Below are positions 1 to 9,060 of a stretch of 64,000 nucleotides of DNA, one piece after another. The stretch is taken from assembly GCA_033239125.1 (NCBI GenBank), contig BSWB01000008.1, forward strand, positions 464,001-528,000. The letters run 5' to 3'. Source of the DNA: Fagopyrum homotropicum (lineage: Eukaryota; Streptophyta; Magnoliopsida; Caryophyllales; Polygonaceae). The position numbers were made by a program, and so were the translations under genes. Numbering within the stretch: the stretch's first letter is position 1; each line of letters begins with the position of its first letter. The notes below the pieces were generated by a model that saw only the letters and a list, made by a program, of their open reading frames with translations, was not told the origin of the DNA and did not search any database.

Positions 1-660
1 TAGGGACCACATTAAATAACCATATTATTTAAAAAACTGTCATATCATCATTTTTTATTTCCAGCAGGGGTATCAATTTATTTGGTAATTAATCTTTATC
101 ATAAAATTACTAGGGGCCTACTTTATCTACATTTTTACAAAAGAGACTAGTTAATCTACATTAATACATAATTAGCCTACTTCCCCTTTTATCTCATATT
201 TTTTCTTATAGGATGAATATTTTCATTTTTGAGAAAGAAAGTGATCAGCGTATTGCTAATCCGGAGTCTAAAATAGCTAAAGTGAAGAGATCAAATCTCA
301 CTTTGCAACTAAGTAGAAGCTTCCTGTTGAATTGTATTCTCCAACTGTCTAGTTGTCTTCCTCGGACTCAAATCGAGTTTTAGATAGTTGAGTTCCCAAT
401 CCAACCAACACAACTTCTGTGGGGTTTTGCACTTTTTGACACCTTTAGTGGTGCCTCTAGTTCTTCAGGAAATATGAAGGTTAAAATCACCGTCCTCCTT
501 GTCCCGACGTTCATTCATATCAATAGGGGGCTCAAGTTAAAATCGGAAATTGGAGGAAAATGACCCCCTCCCCCCTCGCGTTTGGTGCTACACATGCATT
601 TAGGTGCATTATTCTTGGTCTTTTGTTATGTCATATTTCTAATAACTTATCCAATTAGAA
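1..660. other. AT-rich stretch, no gene recognised
   Basis: I see no convincing coding region, RNA gene or element boundary here. It is AT-rich non-coding DNA with one C/T-rich patch near 560-580. It may belong to the body of the hAT-type relic that follows, but I could not match it to the other hAT copy in the window. Confidence 0.4.
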
Positions 661-1140
661 CGTATTAATCGCTAATACACTATTCTTTTATCAAATCTCA
701 AGGACATGGATTTAAAACCCTTATTTTAATTTTCTTATTGTATTATACTTTAATATTTTCATTTTTTAATCATCTATATATTTTCACCTTTATTTGGATT
801 ATGTGACTATGACTTTTTTTTACATGTTATGACAAACAAAGTAGAAAAAATATATCTGGATAATCGGTCGGATATTTGGATTTTTCAATTAAATGGATTA
901 TTTGGATTAGATTAAAGTCATTCGGATCAGATCATCCAAATACCCAAAAATATTTATCCAATTGTGCTAAAGTCATTTTTCGAATACCATGTTTTAGAAT
1001 CCGGATCAAATCATCAGCCAAATATCCGCGGAACGATCCGACAAAAAAAGTGTCTGGTATCCATCCAGATTGGGGGTTTTCAAAAAATTTGTATACGGAT
1101 ATCTTGATATTTGGGTCGGAGCGATTCATTGCGCACCCCT
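661..1140 (+). mobile_element. Decayed end of a hAT-like element
   Basis: This stretch resembles, feature by feature, the right end of the hAT-like element at 62600-63120. Both have an AT-rich lead-in ending in a 'CAAA(/TAAA)GTAG' phrase, then a subterminal zone full of GGAT, ATCCG and CGGATAT words including 'AAAGTCATTTTTCG', then a run of G before the end. It stops at GCGCACCCCTT, close to the reverse complement of the other copy's TAGGGGTGGGCA terminus. The peptides readable here are shadows of the subterminal repeats. No left end or target duplication was found, so this is a solitary diverged terminus of the same family. Confidence 0.55.
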
Positions 1141-1214
1141 TGTCATAAACGATAACCCAAAAATATTTTATCAAATTAATATCTTCGTATAAATTTTAAT
1201 GAAAAAAGTGTATA

Positions 1215-1625
1215 TCAAAGAGCTACCCGACCCAAGCCGGTAATCCGAATTCAACCCGACAAATTACCTGACCAAAATTTGACCGAATCAAGATGTTAGA
1301 CAATCAAAACCGATTTCGAGTCTTTTCGACCCAACCCGACATCAACATGAATTGACCCGACCCATTTGACACCTCTATCCGAAGCCATTACAAACTAAAG
1401 TAACCGGCTCGAAATGACCCAAGAATCGAACTATATTGATTTGTTATGGCTCAAGAACCAAAGCTACCCGGTAATTCGTATTCTACCCGAATTGGTGTCC
1501 AACTCAAACCGACTCGAAACAAACTGCCTAAAAATCAAGCTTGTTTTGACCCAACCAGATCCAAATGAAGCATATACTCAACCCATCCGTCCCGTTTGAG
1601 ACCTCTACTTCTAGCCATTCATTTT
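1215..1625. mobile_element. CCCGAC-rich relic with two hAT-style ends
   Basis: The stretch is rich in CCCGACC and CGACCC words and contains two sites reading GACACCTCTA (to 1377) and GAGACCTCTA (to 1607). Each is the reverse complement of a hAT-type terminus of the TAGAGGTGTCAAA kind and is preceded by a CCCGACC or CCGTCCC subterminal patch. Both point the same way, so these look like two successive right ends without partners. The 61-codon frame across it is a by-product of the repeat. The family call is inferred from terminus style only. Confidence 0.4.
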
Positions 1626-1916
1626 CTCTAATGTCTCACTATATCTGACACATATTTTTTAAAATTTTAAATTTAAATAGATAAATAACCACTTGGAATT
1701 TGGGAAGAAGATGCTCTTAAAAAACCCTAAACATTAAAACCTTTTCTTCTTGCTCAATTATAATCTAAATCGTCTATCCGATGCGAGTAGGGGCTATTTC
1801 AATCTTCATAGGCCAATTTCTATGCTTAGGTTATGTTATTAGAATGCTTTCTTTTTTATAATTTAAAAAACTTAAAGCTTGAATAAATATTTCACTATGA
1901 TATTAATAGGGATGTT

Positions 1917-2462
1917 ATTAACATGGAAATAAAATTATCCGTTTCACAACATTGTGAATTGTGGCTGCGCTCGTTGACGAAAAAATGACATTTTTGAATT
2001 TTGTATTAGTTTCCAAACTAGTTAAATTCATGTTATATGTGTCATTGATCTCTTCCGAAACTTGACCAAATTACACATATAAAAAAATCGCTAGAAGGAT
2101 TAACATGGAAATAAAATTATCCGTTTCACAACATTGTGAATTGTGGCTGCGCTCGTTGACGAAAAAATGACATTTTTGAATTTTGTATTAGTTTCCAAAC
2201 TAGTTAAATTCATGTTATATGTGTCATTGATCTCTTCCGAAACTTGACCAAATTACACATATAAAAAAATCGCTAGAAGGATTAACATGGAAATAAAATT
2301 ATCCGTTTCACAACATTGTGAATTGTGGCTGCGCTCGTTGACGAAAAAATGACATTTTTGAATTTTGTATTAGTTTCCAAACTAGTTAAATTCATGTTAT
2401 ATGTGTCATTGATCTCTTCCGAAACTTGACCAAATTACACATATAAAAAAATCGCTAGAAGG
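1917..2462 (+). repeat. Three identical 182-bp tandem repeats ending in the tRNA tail
   Basis: The unit starts ATTAACATGGAAATAAAATT and recurs at 1917, 2099 and 2281 with a period of exactly 182 bp. By eye the copies are identical. Each unit ends in GCTAGAAGG, the first nine bases (plus strand) of the tRNA-Asn gene, that is the 3' acceptor end of the tRNA. Only the third copy continues into the whole tRNA. Because the tRNA is on the minus strand, the array lies directly downstream of it. The copies lack open reading frames. Identity of the copies implies recent amplification, or an assembly artefact. Confidence 0.95.
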
Positions 2463-2476
2463 AGGGGTCGAACCTC

Positions 2477-2509
<33 letters not shown>

Positions 2510-2526
2510 AACTGAGCTATTCCAGC
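2454..2526 (-). tRNA. tRNA-Asn (GTT)
   Basis: The minus strand folds into a complete 73-nt cloverleaf. The acceptor stem GCTGGAA pairs with TTCTAGC with one G-T pair. The D stem is GCTC/GAGC, the anticodon stem TGTGG/CCACA carries loop CTGTTAA with anticodon GTT, and the T stem is GGAGG/CCTCC with loop TTCGACC. No intron and no encoded CCA are seen, as expected of a eukaryotic nuclear tRNA. The internal promoter boxes (TAGCTCAGTTGG and GGTTCGA) are intact, so it is probably functional. The 182-bp tandem repeat begins inside its last nine bases. Confidence 0.95.
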
Positions 2527-2779
2527 ATATTGCTTTTAATTTTATTGCTGTGGTAAATGAATTCACAAGTATTGATTTGAACTTGCCTTCAAATTATTGA
2601 CTTGTCAAAATGTCTTTACATGTATATGTTGCGTAATTAAAATGTTAGAAAGTTTTTATAGTTTAAATTACTTTTAATATTATGTTAATTTGTGATATTA
2701 ATCAACTTTGTTAAAAAATATCTAAAATTTATCATTGTTTTCAAAAATAATTCAATCCTAGGATATATATATATATAGG
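2527..2779. other. AT-rich spacer upstream of tRNA-Asn
   Basis: This is non-coding AT-rich DNA containing a short (TA)n run before the next element. I see no gene. Confidence 0.5.
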
Positions 2780-3058
2780 GTATAGATCCTATGAGAACAC
2801 CCCCTAACGTGAGAACATGAGAACAAATTCGTAATTATTATTAGTTTTGTTACGAATGTGTCATATCGTTTAATGTATTATTCGTAGTTATTGTTGGTTG
2901 AGTGGATTATTCGTAGTTATTGTTGGATTCCTAATTATTATTATTCGTAGTTATTATTATTTTTGATATCTACTCTAAATCTTAACCCTTAATACTCACA
3001 TCCAACGGTGTACGATTGTTCTCATGTTCTCACGTTAGGGGTGTTCTCATAGGAACCA

Positions 3059-3060
<2 letters not shown>
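2780..3060. mobile_element. MITE-like element with ~39-bp inverted ends
   Basis: The left end (about 2786-2824, reading CCTATGAGAACACC then CTAACGTGAGAACATG) is the near-perfect reverse complement of the right end (about 3018-3057, reading CATGTTCTCACGTTAG then GTGTTCTCATAGG). The roughly 190 bp between are AT-rich, with a repeated ATTCGTAGTTATT phrase and no coding potential. Flanks are (TA)n on the left and (CT)n(TA)n on the right, so a target duplication cannot be read. Short length, long inverted ends and no protein fit a non-autonomous DNA transposon; the superfamily is not clear. Confidence 0.75.

Positions 3061-3105
<45 letters not shown>
3061..3105. repeat. (CT)n(TA)n microsatellite
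   Basis: An uninterrupted CT run passes into an uninterrupted TA run between the MITE-like element and MULE 1. A second long (TA)n run lies at MULE 1's right edge. Confidence 0.95.
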
Positions 3106-3107
<2 letters not shown>

Positions 3108-3285
3108 TTTAAGTTCCGGTGAGAGTAAGCTTATGGATAGGAATTAGGAGCCCTGTGGGCCATTGGATGGATTTAAATCAACGGCTCACATTTACTCGTC
3201 ATTAATGGCATTTTGGTAAATAGAGCTAAAAGTTTGCAACAAGTAAAAATTAGGTTTTGCCTCTCCCGCACTCGCAGTCGCAGCC

Positions 3286-3467
3286 GTTCAACTTCTTCGC
3301 CTCTTCTTCTCCTCTCTCGCAGTCGCAGCCGTCTCTTCTTCTCCTCTCTCGCAGTTCAGTCGAATTTCTCTTCTCCGTTCAACTTCTTCGCCTCTTCTTC
3401 TCCTCTCTCGCAGTCGCAGCCGTCTCTTCTTCTCCTCTCTCGCAGTTCAGTCAAATTTCTCTTCTCC
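3286..3467 (+). repeat. 91-bp tandem duplication in the 5' region of the Ulp1-like gene
   Basis: A C/T-rich unit starting GTTCAACTTCTTCGCCTC occurs at 3286 and again at 3377, with one visible mismatch near the end (CGAATTT versus CAAATTT). It lies just inside the left inverted repeat, ahead of the probable start codon at 3515, and looks like a pyrimidine-rich 5' leader. The Ser/Arg-rich peptides readable here are artefacts of the CTC and CGC composition. Confidence 0.9.
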
Positions 3468-3514
3468 GGCTCTTAACAAGATTCATACAAAATTTCCACC
3501 AATTTCATTGCACA

Positions 3515-4736
3515 ATGGTTAAATCAAAGAGAAACAACGATTCAGGTATGTTTTTTTTCTCAATTTCTACCATATCATCAACTTTGTCTACAACACAACG
3601 ATTGAAGCCAAGTATGTTTGTTTTATTCAAATTATGATTTTATGTTCATAATTTAACATCAGTTTGTTCATTTATTTATTGTTCATTGTTCATTTTTCCA
3701 TAATCTTTAAAAATATTTTGTTTCAGCTCCGTAATCTTCCGGTATGAGGATATCGGTTTGACTTTAGATACAATGCGGTGCTTGAAGCCTGGATGTTTTG
3801 TTGATATTAAGTTGATTGATGCATGGACAATTTTCTTAAACCACAATGAAAAATTAGAAGCGTCAACTCTCCATTGAGATTCTTCTTTACGACAAATACA
3901 TCTGTAAGTTTTTCTGTGTTTTAATTTAAATTTTTTTGTAAATAGTTTTTATTTTACAAGCTCAAACTTTGGAATTAATAAGATTTGTTAATGTAATATG
4001 CAGTTTAGGACAATTATTGATGTACCCCCTAAATATGGTGTTGCTTTTGACGAGTTTGAGAAGAACGTGAATAGAGATCTTTCTCATGCACCACATATGA
4101 AGCTAAGAGATGTTGACATGGTACGTAAATTAATATTTTGGTGTTTCTTATACTATATTTTTTTAACATTATGTGATTAAATAATAATAAAATATCATAC
4201 GGACAACAAAAATGCAGGTGTTCTTTCCTATGCTCTTTGAACAAGGTTATATTGTCATTGTTATTGATTTCAAGAATGATACGTTTGAGATCATTGATAG
4301 TAGAGCACCACGAGTTACATTGGGCGATGTTCCATAAACAAATTTTGAAGAGATCACCACAAGATTGGTAAAATTCTAAAAAGTTGTTATAATTATTCAC
4401 TATCAATTTTGTTTCCGTCATATATGTTAATTTTTTTTATTAGCATATCTTTTATGTTTAACATACATTGTATATATCTTGTTTGTGTAGAAAAAAATAT
4501 TTTTGGCTTACTTGGGGTATCATTCTGCAAAAAAATGCGGGATGCTAAGGAGCATGGATCCGACATTCATATGTTTACCATGGGCAACTCACAAGCCAAC
4601 TAATGATTCTGCAATATATGTCATGAGGCACATAGAAACATATATGGGAGGTGGGACAAAAAGTTGGAAAGTTGGGTTTGGTAAGAAGAACAATGAAAAG
4701 CTTGTCAAGCTTTGTAGAGAGAAATATTTGTCTTAA
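3515..4736 (+). pseudogene. Ulp1-like (C48) cysteine protease gene, decayed
   Basis: This is a spliced gene within MULE 1. A short first exon (ATG 3515 to donor at 3545, encoding MVKSKRNNDS) is followed by blocks resembling the Ulp1/C48 fold: 'TLDTMRCLKPGCFVD' near 3756, an exon near 4003-4119, 'VFFPMLFEQGYIVIVIDF' near 4218 and 'NDSAIYVMRHIETYMG' near 4602. The family's catalytic His would precede the IVIVIDF strand but GY stands there, and the active-site NDCG is NDS-A, so the nucleophile is Ser. In-frame stops occur after 'ASTLH' (about 3875) and after 'TLGDVP' (about 4335). ULP genes remove SUMO-like modifiers; in MULEs their role is unknown. This copy is probably inactive. Confidence 0.75.
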
Positions 4737-4939
4737 TTGCTCAGTTGGAAGAACAATGAAGTGAAGGATCTAGTACTTCAATCAATTGGACAAACAAGAA
4801 ACATTTGAATTGTAAAGTTGTTAAAACTTACATTTTGCTTTGGAAGATGTAAAAAATGATGTGGTTTGTAACATGAAATTGTGTTTGCATCAGTAATTTG
4901 AATGTTGAGTTTTTTATGTATGTGCAGAAATTATAGAAA

Positions 4940-5675
4940 AATTATTGGTGTTCATACTTGTATGCGTCATTGTTCATATTTTTATTAACCGATGTTCATT
5001 TTTTTGAAAGATGATGTTCATCGTATTCAAAGAGAGTTAACCAAACGTTTTTATTACATAGATGTCTCTTTGTTCATATTTACTTATTTTGGTTTTCAAA
5101 TTATAAGAGATTGATCTCGTGAGTAGCCCTAATATGATCGCCACTTCAAAAGTACAATTAGAGAATGCATGTATGGACTGAGATATGAATTTTCATGATT
5201 TTATTAATTGGTGTTCATACTTTTATACGTCATTGTTCATACTTTTATTCTCCATTGTTCATGTTTTTATTAATCGGTGTTCATACTTTTATATAGTTAG
5301 TTGATTGTTCATACTATGGTTCGAAACTATGATTTCTGTAAATTAAATATTGGGCTATTTTCAACAAATACACAACATAAGGTAAATTGTCAAAACGGAA
5401 ATTATGGTTCAAAACTGTAGATTAAACATGTTTTAATTAATCGGTGTTCATACTTTTATGCTCCATTGTTCATACTTTTATGCTCCATTGTTCATGTTTT
5501 TATTAACCAATGTTCATACTTTTATATAGTTAGCTGATTATTCATACTATTATTCGAAACTATGATTCCTGTAAATTAAACTTTGAGATATTTTCAACAA
5601 ATACACAATATAGAGTAACATTATTTAAATGGAAACTATGGTTCGAAACTATAAATTAAACATGTTTTTATAATC
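4940..5675 (+). repeat. TGTTCAT-word array between the two MULE 1 genes
   Basis: The stretch between the convergent genes is built from recurring phrases: GGTGTTCATACTTTTAT, CATTGTTCAT, TTTTTATTAA-CCGATGTTCAT and 'GTTCGAAACTATGATT-CCTGTAAATTAAA'. The same TGTTCAT word recurs in introns on both sides (about 3660-3700, 6180-6240, 7130-7215), always on the plus strand. No coding sequence is visible. It resembles internally expanded low-complexity DNA private to this element. Confidence 0.8.
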
Positions 5676-5696
5676 GATGTTGACATGGTACGTAAA

Positions 5697-7500
5697 TTAT
5701 TTAAATGGAATCCATGAGTTGCGAATGCCATACAATTGAGTAAACCACGGTTTCTCACTCAAGTTAAACTCAGAACCCAATGTAGCCCACTTTTCTTCAA
5801 ATTCTTCACATTCAATTCTCTCACTCCACACAACACTACTTAATTTTGACCAACAATCAGGTGAATGTTTAAGATCTGGACCGACTTTCTTCGACACATT
5901 TTGCATAATGTGCCACATGCAATACCGATGACGAGTGGACGGAAAAACACTTCTAGCTGCTATTTTCATTGCAGGATCTTGATCAGTCACCAACACCCTA
6001 GGTGCATGCCCCATAGCTTCCTTAAAGCTCTCAAAAAGCCATTCATATGAGCTTACATCCTCCTTCAGTAAAAGAGCACCCCCAAATGTCACACATTTTT
6101 TATGGTTGTCCAAACCAGTGAAAGGGGAAAAAACCATGTCATATCTGAAAAATGCAAACAACACACATTATAATAACAACCGTTCATTTCCTACAAAGAA
6201 GATGTTCATAAAAACTAAGGCTATTGTTCATATTTATACATACTTGTTTGTTCGGTAGGTGGAGTCGAACGAAACAACATCTCCATATATAGCATAGTTT
6301 TTCATCGAAATTGGGTCAGCCCAGAATATTCTTGTCAGCTGATCATACTCATCAACATCATACCTAAAGTAAAACGCACTACTGACCTCTTGCTTCTTGA
6401 ACAATATGTCTATCATCAATTGGGCATCACATCCACTAAGATAAGCCAAAAGATCTCTCCTGAAATTTTTGAACTCTGTAGCCGTTGCACCTATGTTTTG
6501 ATAACCCCCAACAAACTCTTTGAAAACCTTATGACTTCTTGTTGGCCAATCTTTGCTCTTCCACAATTGAGAACAAAATTCTTAAGACCAATGTCCATTT
6601 TTCTATTAGATTTGGCAAATTGTTTCATTGTAGGAGCCAACATTGCATGATTATGGGCTTCATGAACCCACTTTACAATATACTTTCCACCCTCCATAAT
6701 CCTAAACGCAACTCCTGCGTTACAACCACATCGATTGAAAGTTGTCTTCCTTTTGCCCGTACTATGTTTGCCATTTTTTTTACCTTCCCTTGTGCATACA
6801 AAATACTTCCTCAACACAATATTGTTGGGCTTGCGATCACATGAAACACGAATCTCAAATCCACAAATAGAGGCATACCTCCTATAGAAGTCCTCAGCTT
6901 CCTCCACACTTAAAAATTGTTGACCAACATGTGGCTTCAATGTATCATCACAAATTTGAAACCCAGTTGGTAGAGTTATTTGGAGTTACTTGTATAATAG
7001 TTCCACCTTCATTACATGGAGCATTCGCCCTCAATCCCGACACAATGATTGGTGATGATTGCGTACCCAACATCACTGAATCTGTAAAACAATGTAAAAA
7101 AAATACTAGTGTAAGTTCATACTTTTTATTCATTGGTGTTCATACTTTTATACGTCATTGTTCATGTTTTTATTCTTCGGTGTTCATAATTTTTATGCCA
7201 TTGTTCATGTAAATATCATAGACTATTTTCCTATTTGACATTTTGTCGAACAATTGACGTGCACACTAAAAAAAAGCTTATACATTGTTTCAATTGGAAG
7301 TATTAGACCAACTCAACATATGTATATACATGTATGATCTCAATCAAACCTATCAAACCAAAAAATGATTCAACAAATTTGATTTCAAAAATAAACATCA
7401 ATGAAACCTAAACTATAAGAATGAAAAACCTAAACCTTGAGAATAGAAATTTCGAAGAGACAATACCTGAATCGTCTTGTATTCTCTTTGATTTCATCAT
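5697..7500 (-). pseudogene. FAR1/FHY3-type MULE transposase, C-terminally deleted
   Basis: A short first exon (7467-7500, MMKSKRIQDDS, donor GTATTG) leads to an exon near 7083-6237. It holds a FAR1-type N-terminal DNA-binding region ('EEAEDFYRRYASICGF', later 'CGCNAGVAFR' and 'WVHEAHNHAM'), the linker 'NIGATATEFKNFRRDL', and the start of the MULE core ('DVVSFDSTYRTNKY'). The next exon (about 6145-5697) holds 'PFTGLDNHKKCVTFGGALL', 'VTDQDPAMKIA' and 'HRYCMWHIMQN', the usual D...D...CxxH series. Frames shift near 6945 and again near 6540. The reading ends abruptly after 'RNSWIPFK', where this family continues with its remaining core and a SWIM zinc finger; these are missing. It is a dead transposase. 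Confidence 0.85.
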
Positions 7501-7601
7501 TTTTATATAATCCGTCTTTGATTTGGTTGAAAATCGGACAAATATAGATCTTGTTGGATGAAGAATGTGAGAGTGTTTGAGTCGGTCGTTCAGCAGTTGT
7601 A

Positions 7602-7606
<5 letters not shown>

Positions 7607-7634
<28 letters not shown>

Positions 7635-7759
7635 CAGATTTATGTAATTACAATATGTTATTAATGATGAGTGTTTGTGAGCCATTGATTTAAATCTGAT
7701 CCAATGGCTCACATAGCTCCTAATTCCTATCCATAAGCTTACTCCTCACCGGAACTAGC

Positions 7760-7806
<47 letters not shown>
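7607..7806. repeat. Poly-T tract, MULE 1 right inverted end and (TA)n tract
   Basis: A T run of about 30 (from 7604) precedes the right inverted repeat of MULE 1 (about 7660-7756). A perfect (TA)n tract follows (about 7763-7806). Confidence 0.9.
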
Positions 7807-7807
<1 letters not shown>

Positions 7808-9060
7808 AAAAAGTATCCGTAAAAAATTATAGAAATTTAAATTAAATTGTTTATACAATATCTCTTTTGAATTAATAATGTTACATCTCATTTTCCATCT
7901 CCTTTGAAGGGACTTCTTTCATCTCTTTTGAAGGATTTCTTTTTTGGGATTGAGATCTAAGAGCATGTTTACTTGAAGATTGGTTTATTTCCGGGTTTAT
8001 AAACTAAATGAGTTTATATAGATTTATAGTTTATTTCTCAAAGGATTTAAATAAATAAACCAGATAAGGTTTACTTGGAGTTTATTTTGGTTCATTTTAC
8101 TGCAAAGGACACTTATGCCCCTAAAAAAATCGAACAATAACGTTGAATATTCAGGGATAAACTACAAATAAGCATACCCTAAATCAACAAACTATGTGTT
8201 TGTTTGACCAATTTGGAAACCGATGACTTACTGGAGAAACTTATCAAGCAACTGAAATAAATTATTGATTGAATGAGCTTTTTTTAATAAGTTTGACGAG
8301 GGTGTTTAAAAAACGAAAACTATTAAAACTAATGTACGTGTAAAATCACATATAAGGTTGCTTGATTTAAATAGTCGTTTTTATTGGGTTATATTGGTAA
8401 TATATCTTTCAGTAAGTTTGATAAACTTCATAAGCTTATTTAATGTAGCTTATGAAATAAGAAGAAAAAAAAACGTCCATAAGCTAGCACAAACTTTATA
8501 CAATTGAGCTTCCAAACACTCACTTCGTAGCTTATGTGTTTTCCATAAATTTTACAAATTTGACGAGCTCACATAAGCTTGAAAAAATGGTCTCTTAAAC
8601 GGACCTTGTGTACATTTCTTTATCTCATTCACATTCCTAATTTGAATCACTCTTCCTTGCATTTTTTCAAGATTTGTCACCTTCCAAAAGAAATTCTTTT
8701 AAATTTTACGGTAAAATATTTGGTAGGGTAACCGTTTGAAGTTATGAATAGAAAACTTCTCCCAATTTTTCATATTTTGATTTTTACCCCTTTGTTTTTT
8801 TAAAAAAGTAATTTATTGTGTTTTCTTATACTGTATTTTCATCAACAATTGTGTCAATTGTATTGTTGATAACATTTATTTTAGCGTTTTTAAGCACCAT
8901 CATTTTTACCCATCGTTTGAGCATATACTATAAATTGCATTGCATTATGGTAGATTTCCTTCCTTTTGTGTTTTGGAAATACACTCAAACGTTCATCTTA
9001 TTGCATGCATTATAGGTGTTCTAGGAGGTAAAATGGAGTCATTAATGGAAGAATGCCCAC
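7807..9060. other. AT-rich intergenic DNA, no gene
   Basis: This is AT-rich sequence with stop codons in all frames. The part around 8150-8590 has the 'AAGCTTATTTAA...AACACTCACTTCGTAGCTTATG' style of small plant non-autonomous elements, but I could not pair two ends. Confidence 0.5.

Larger units (their letters stand above)
3112..7756. mobile_element. MULE 1: Mutator-like element carrying a Ulp1-like gene
   Basis: Long inverted ends define the element. The left begins AGTTCCGGTGAGAGTAAGC and the right, reverse-complemented, AGTTCCGGTGAGGAGTAAGC; similarity continues through the GGATAGGAATTAGGAG and ATTTAAATCAA blocks for about 100 bp. Inside are two convergent genes, a Ulp1-like protease gene (+) on the left and a FAR1/MULE-type transposase gene (-) on the right. 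This is the composition of Kaonashi-type MULEs, an established plant group. Both ends lie against (TA)n tracts, so the 9-bp target duplication cannot be identified. Both genes are broken, so the copy is not autonomous. Confidence 0.85.

Noticed and set aside
3213..3637. Ser/Arg/Leu-rich frames that could be read as a small SR-type protein
   Set aside because: They arise from a pyrimidine-rich 91-bp tandem duplication in the leader of the Ulp1-like gene, are open in two frames at once, and have no conserved domain.
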